Assembly (NCBI GenBank): GCA_937893485.1
Contig: CALBJL010000149.1
Location: 1 to 6,920 of the forward strand
Origin: an uncultured bacterium
Lineage (GTDB): Bacteria; Bacillota; Clostridia; Lachnospirales; Lachnospiraceae
DNA length: 6,920 nucleotides
Direction: 5' to 3'
In this document: one piece after another, positions 5,818 to 6,920 of the stretch
How positions within the stretch are numbered: the first letter of the stretch is position 1
How the letters are laid out: every line of letters starts with the position of its first letter
The notes under the pieces: generated by a model
Told to the model about the DNA's origin: nothing
The model's input: only the letters and a program-made list of their open reading frames with translations
Databases searched by the model: none
Made by a program: the position numbers and the translations under genes

Positions 5818-6294
5818 CTATTTTTCGTCTCTCAAATGCTGTATCAGCTCTGCCGCCGCATCCGGTGTCATGGACGGATAGACCTTGTCATTGACCGTCA
5901 GTACCGGTGCCAGTCCGCAGGCTCCCAGACAGGATACGGTCTCCAGCGTAAACAGCATATCATCCGTCGTCACCTTATCCTTGGATAAACCTAATTCCGT
6001 GTACAGACGCTCCAGAATCGGAATGGATTTGCGCACATGACAGGCAGTACCGTTACATACCTTGATCACATATTTCCCTTTCGGCTCAAACGAAAAATTC
6101 TCATAAAATGTGGCTACCCCATATGCCTTTGCCTCTGTGATACCGATCTTTTCAGCCACATATGACAGCAATTCCGGCGGCAGGTAGCGATATTCGCTCT
6201 GAATATCCTGAATGATTGGGATCAAAGCAGACGGCTTTGCACCATGTTCCCCAATGATCGCATCTGCTTTCTCATAATAGCTTTGCTCTACCAT
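5818..6294 (-). CDS. hydC: NuoE-like [2Fe-2S] hydrogenase subunit HydC
   Basis: A 158-residue protein of the NuoE/24-kDa family and of normal length. An N-terminal helical part (about 1-65, with the family-typical GVATFYENFSF at 59-69) is followed by a thioredoxin-like domain binding one [2Fe-2S] cluster through C80, C85, C122 and C126 (CNGTAC and SCLGACGLAP). It partners HydB in the NAD(H)-reacting module of the hydrogenase. It is the first gene of the operon. ATG at 6294 is preceded by AAGGAG (6305-6310) with a 10-nt spacer. The upstream region holds a sigma-A-type promoter and a GC-rich hairpin in the leader. The gene order hydC-hydB-hydA, without a nuoG or other complex I genes, supports a soluble hydrogenase rather than a respiratory dehydrogenase. 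Confidence 0.94.
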   Translation of the reverse strand: MVEQSYYEKADAIIGEHGAKPSALIPIIQDIQSEYRYLPPELLSYVAEKIGITEAKAYGVATFYENFSFEPKGKYVIKVCNGTACHVRKSIPILERLYTELGLSKDKVTTDDMLFTLETVSCLGACGLAPVLTVNDKVYPSMTPDAAAELIQHLRDEK

Positions 6295-6324
6295 AGATTT
6301 ACTTCTCCTTTGCGATTATTTGAC

Positions 6325-6357
6325 CGCGCCGCTCATTCTCCCGGGTGTTATGGCGCG
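6325..6357 (-). promoter_or_regulatory. GC-rich stem-loop in the hydC leader
   Basis: CGCGCC (6357-6352) pairs perfectly with GGCGCG (6330-6325) around a 21-nt loop containing CCCGGG. It lies between the predicted start of transcription (about 6360) and the hydC ribosome site, in an otherwise AT-rich spacer. It may stabilise the mRNA 5' end or bind a regulator; no T tract follows, so it is not an attenuator by itself and I recognise no riboswitch class. Confidence 0.4.
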
Positions 6358-6367
6358 TAATCACCCT

Positions 6368-6385
6368 TTTATACTAATTTAACAA
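6368..6385 (-). promoter_or_regulatory. Possible Rex-like (NADH-responsive) operator over the hydC -10
   Basis: On the minus strand an 18-mer begins TTGTTAA and, after a 4-nt spacer, ends GTATAAA. The clostridial Rex consensus is about TTGTTAAnnnnTTAACAA; the first half is perfect and the second matches 4 of 7. A repressor here would cover the -10, which would make sense for an NADH-consuming hydrogenase. The second half is also constrained by the -10 itself, and AT-rich DNA gives such matches by chance, so this is tentative. Confidence 0.28.
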
Positions 6386-6395
6386 ATTTTCTCAA
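6368..6395 (-). promoter_or_regulatory. Sigma-A-type promoter of hydCBA
   Basis: On the minus strand TTGAGA (6390-6395) and TATAAA (6368-6373) are separated by 16 nt, giving a predicted start near 6360 and a leader of about 66 nt. It lies just downstream of the terminator of the preceding gene, so hydCBA is probably an independent unit. The spacer and -10 contain a Rex-like half-site, TTGTTAA (6379-6385). Confidence 0.68.
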
Positions 6396-6437
6396 TAAGC
6401 GCTACCTTTTTTGTGAAAAATTATATTTTTTTGCATC

Positions 6438-6472
6438 AAAAAAGCAGGCAGCTTATAAAAACTGCCTGCTTT
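6438..6472 (-). terminator. Intrinsic terminator of the NlpC/P60 gene
   Basis: On the minus strand AAAGCAGGCAG (6472-6462) and CTGCCTGCTTT (6451-6441) form an 11-bp stem around a 10-nt AT-rich loop, ending in a run of six T (6443-6438). It begins 12 nt after the stop codon at 6485 and separates this gene from hydCBA. Confidence 0.92.
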
Positions 6473-6484
6473 CTGTCGTGTTTC

Positions 6485-6920
6485 TTATAAATAACTGACT
6501 ACTTTTAACGGTGTGCGGTAATATGCATTCGAAATCTTGATACCGTCTCTGTGGTTGCTGGCGTGTACAACACAACCACCACCGATATAGATCGCTACGT
6601 GATTGATGCTGCCGCCACTGCCATAGAAGAACAGATCTCCCGGCTGTGCCTCTGCTGCACTGATTGTGCGTCCACAGTTCGGCTGTGCACGTGAGGAATG
6701 CGGTAAATACACACCATACTTTGCGTATACCTGCATCGTAAAGCCCGAGCAGTCCACACCGTGTGTCAGGCTTGTACCACCCCAGACATACGGATTGCCA
6801 ACAAACTGGAGTGCATACTGTACTAAGTCTACACGGACATTCGATACACCCTGTCCGTACTTGACTTCTGAGATTGTCATCGCTTTCGGCAGCTTCTGGG
6901 AGATCTCTACAAAATCTCCG
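6485..6920 (-). CDS. C-terminal part of an SH3/NlpC-P60 peptidoglycan endopeptidase (5' end outside window)
   Basis: The frame is open to the window edge, giving 144 visible residues. An ATG at 6880 is not the real start: 13 in-frame residues precede it (GDFVEISQKLPKA) and look like the last strand of a bacterial SH3 domain plus linker, and no ribosome site precedes that ATG. The rest is a complete NlpC/P60 domain: VQYALQFVGNPYVWGG, catalytic Cys in VDCSGF, PGDLFFYG, catalytic His in NHVAIYIGGG, and the third polar residue, His in VVHAS (Cys44, His94 and His106 counted from the ATG at 6880). The family are cysteine peptidases that cut D-glutamyl-diamino acid bonds in wall stem peptides, usually after export. 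The signal peptide and further SH3 repeats, if any, lie outside the window. It stops at 6485 before a strong terminator, so it is not co-transcribed with hydCBA by default. Confidence 0.93.
   Translation of the reverse strand, partial: GDFVEISQKLPKAMTISEVKYGQGVSNVRVDLVQYALQFVGNPYVWGGTSLTHGVDCSGFTMQVYAKYGVYLPHSSRAQPNCGRTISAAEAQPGDLFFYGSGGSINHVAIYIGGGCVVHASNHRDGIKISNAYYRTPLKVVSYL

Noticed and set aside
6411..6435. TTGTGAAAAATT as a Rex or CRP-like operator upstream of hydC
   Set aside because: Only one half-site is present; the inverted second half is missing, so it is probably AT-rich coincidence.
6485..6880. ATG at 6880 as the true start of the NlpC/P60 protein
   Set aside because: The frame stays open to the window edge with SH3-like residues upstream, and no ribosome site precedes this ATG; secreted NlpC/P60 proteins also need a signal peptide, which is absent here.

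Overview
This window looks like the chromosome of a strictly anaerobic gut-type Firmicute, most likely a Lachnospiraceae-like Clostridium relative. The evidence is an [FeFe]-hydrogenase of the NADH-linked trimeric kind, strong AAGGAGG-type ribosome binding sites, an ECF sigma factor paired with a DUF4367-like membrane protein, and an SH3-NlpC/P60 wall hydrolase. The genus cannot be fixed from the sequence alone. Every gene I can support is on the minus strand, so transcription runs from high to low coordinates.

From right to left: (1) 6485-6920 holds the C-terminal part of an NlpC/P60 endopeptidase whose start lies outside the window; a strong terminator follows it. (2) 5818-6294, 3913-5799 and 2170-3900 form a tight operon, hydC-hydB-hydA, with gaps of 18 and 12 nt. 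It has its own sigma-A-type promoter near 6368-6395 and a terminator at 2111-2140. It encodes a NuoE-like [2Fe-2S] subunit, a NuoF-like FMN/NAD(H) subunit and a catalytic H-cluster subunit: a soluble hydrogenase that moves electrons between NAD(H) (and possibly ferredoxin) and protons. (3) 1864-2169 is a 306-nt intergenic region carrying the hyd terminator, a GC-rich nested stem structure ending in a plus-strand terminator-like hairpin, a 33-bp near-perfect palindrome, and two tandem promoters for the sigma gene. (4) 1327-1863 and 647-1330 are a translationally coupled ECF sigma factor and a single-pass membrane protein, its probable anti-sigma factor. (5) 126-566 encodes a small secreted beta-rich protein, and 1-108 is the start of a second exported protein cut off by the window edge.

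The most informative observation is regulatory. The sigma gene and the secreted-protein gene are preceded by nearly the same promoter: TGTCACAA, exactly 15 nt, CGTTATAA, with an A/T tract at the same distance upstream. This suggests that the ECF factor drives both itself and the two exported proteins, so 1-1980 would be one self-contained envelope-response module: sigma, membrane sensor and secreted outputs. The second item of interest is the plus-strand structured element at 1979-2103. It has a terminator but no plus-strand gene, and may be a small RNA or a dispersed intergenic repeat.
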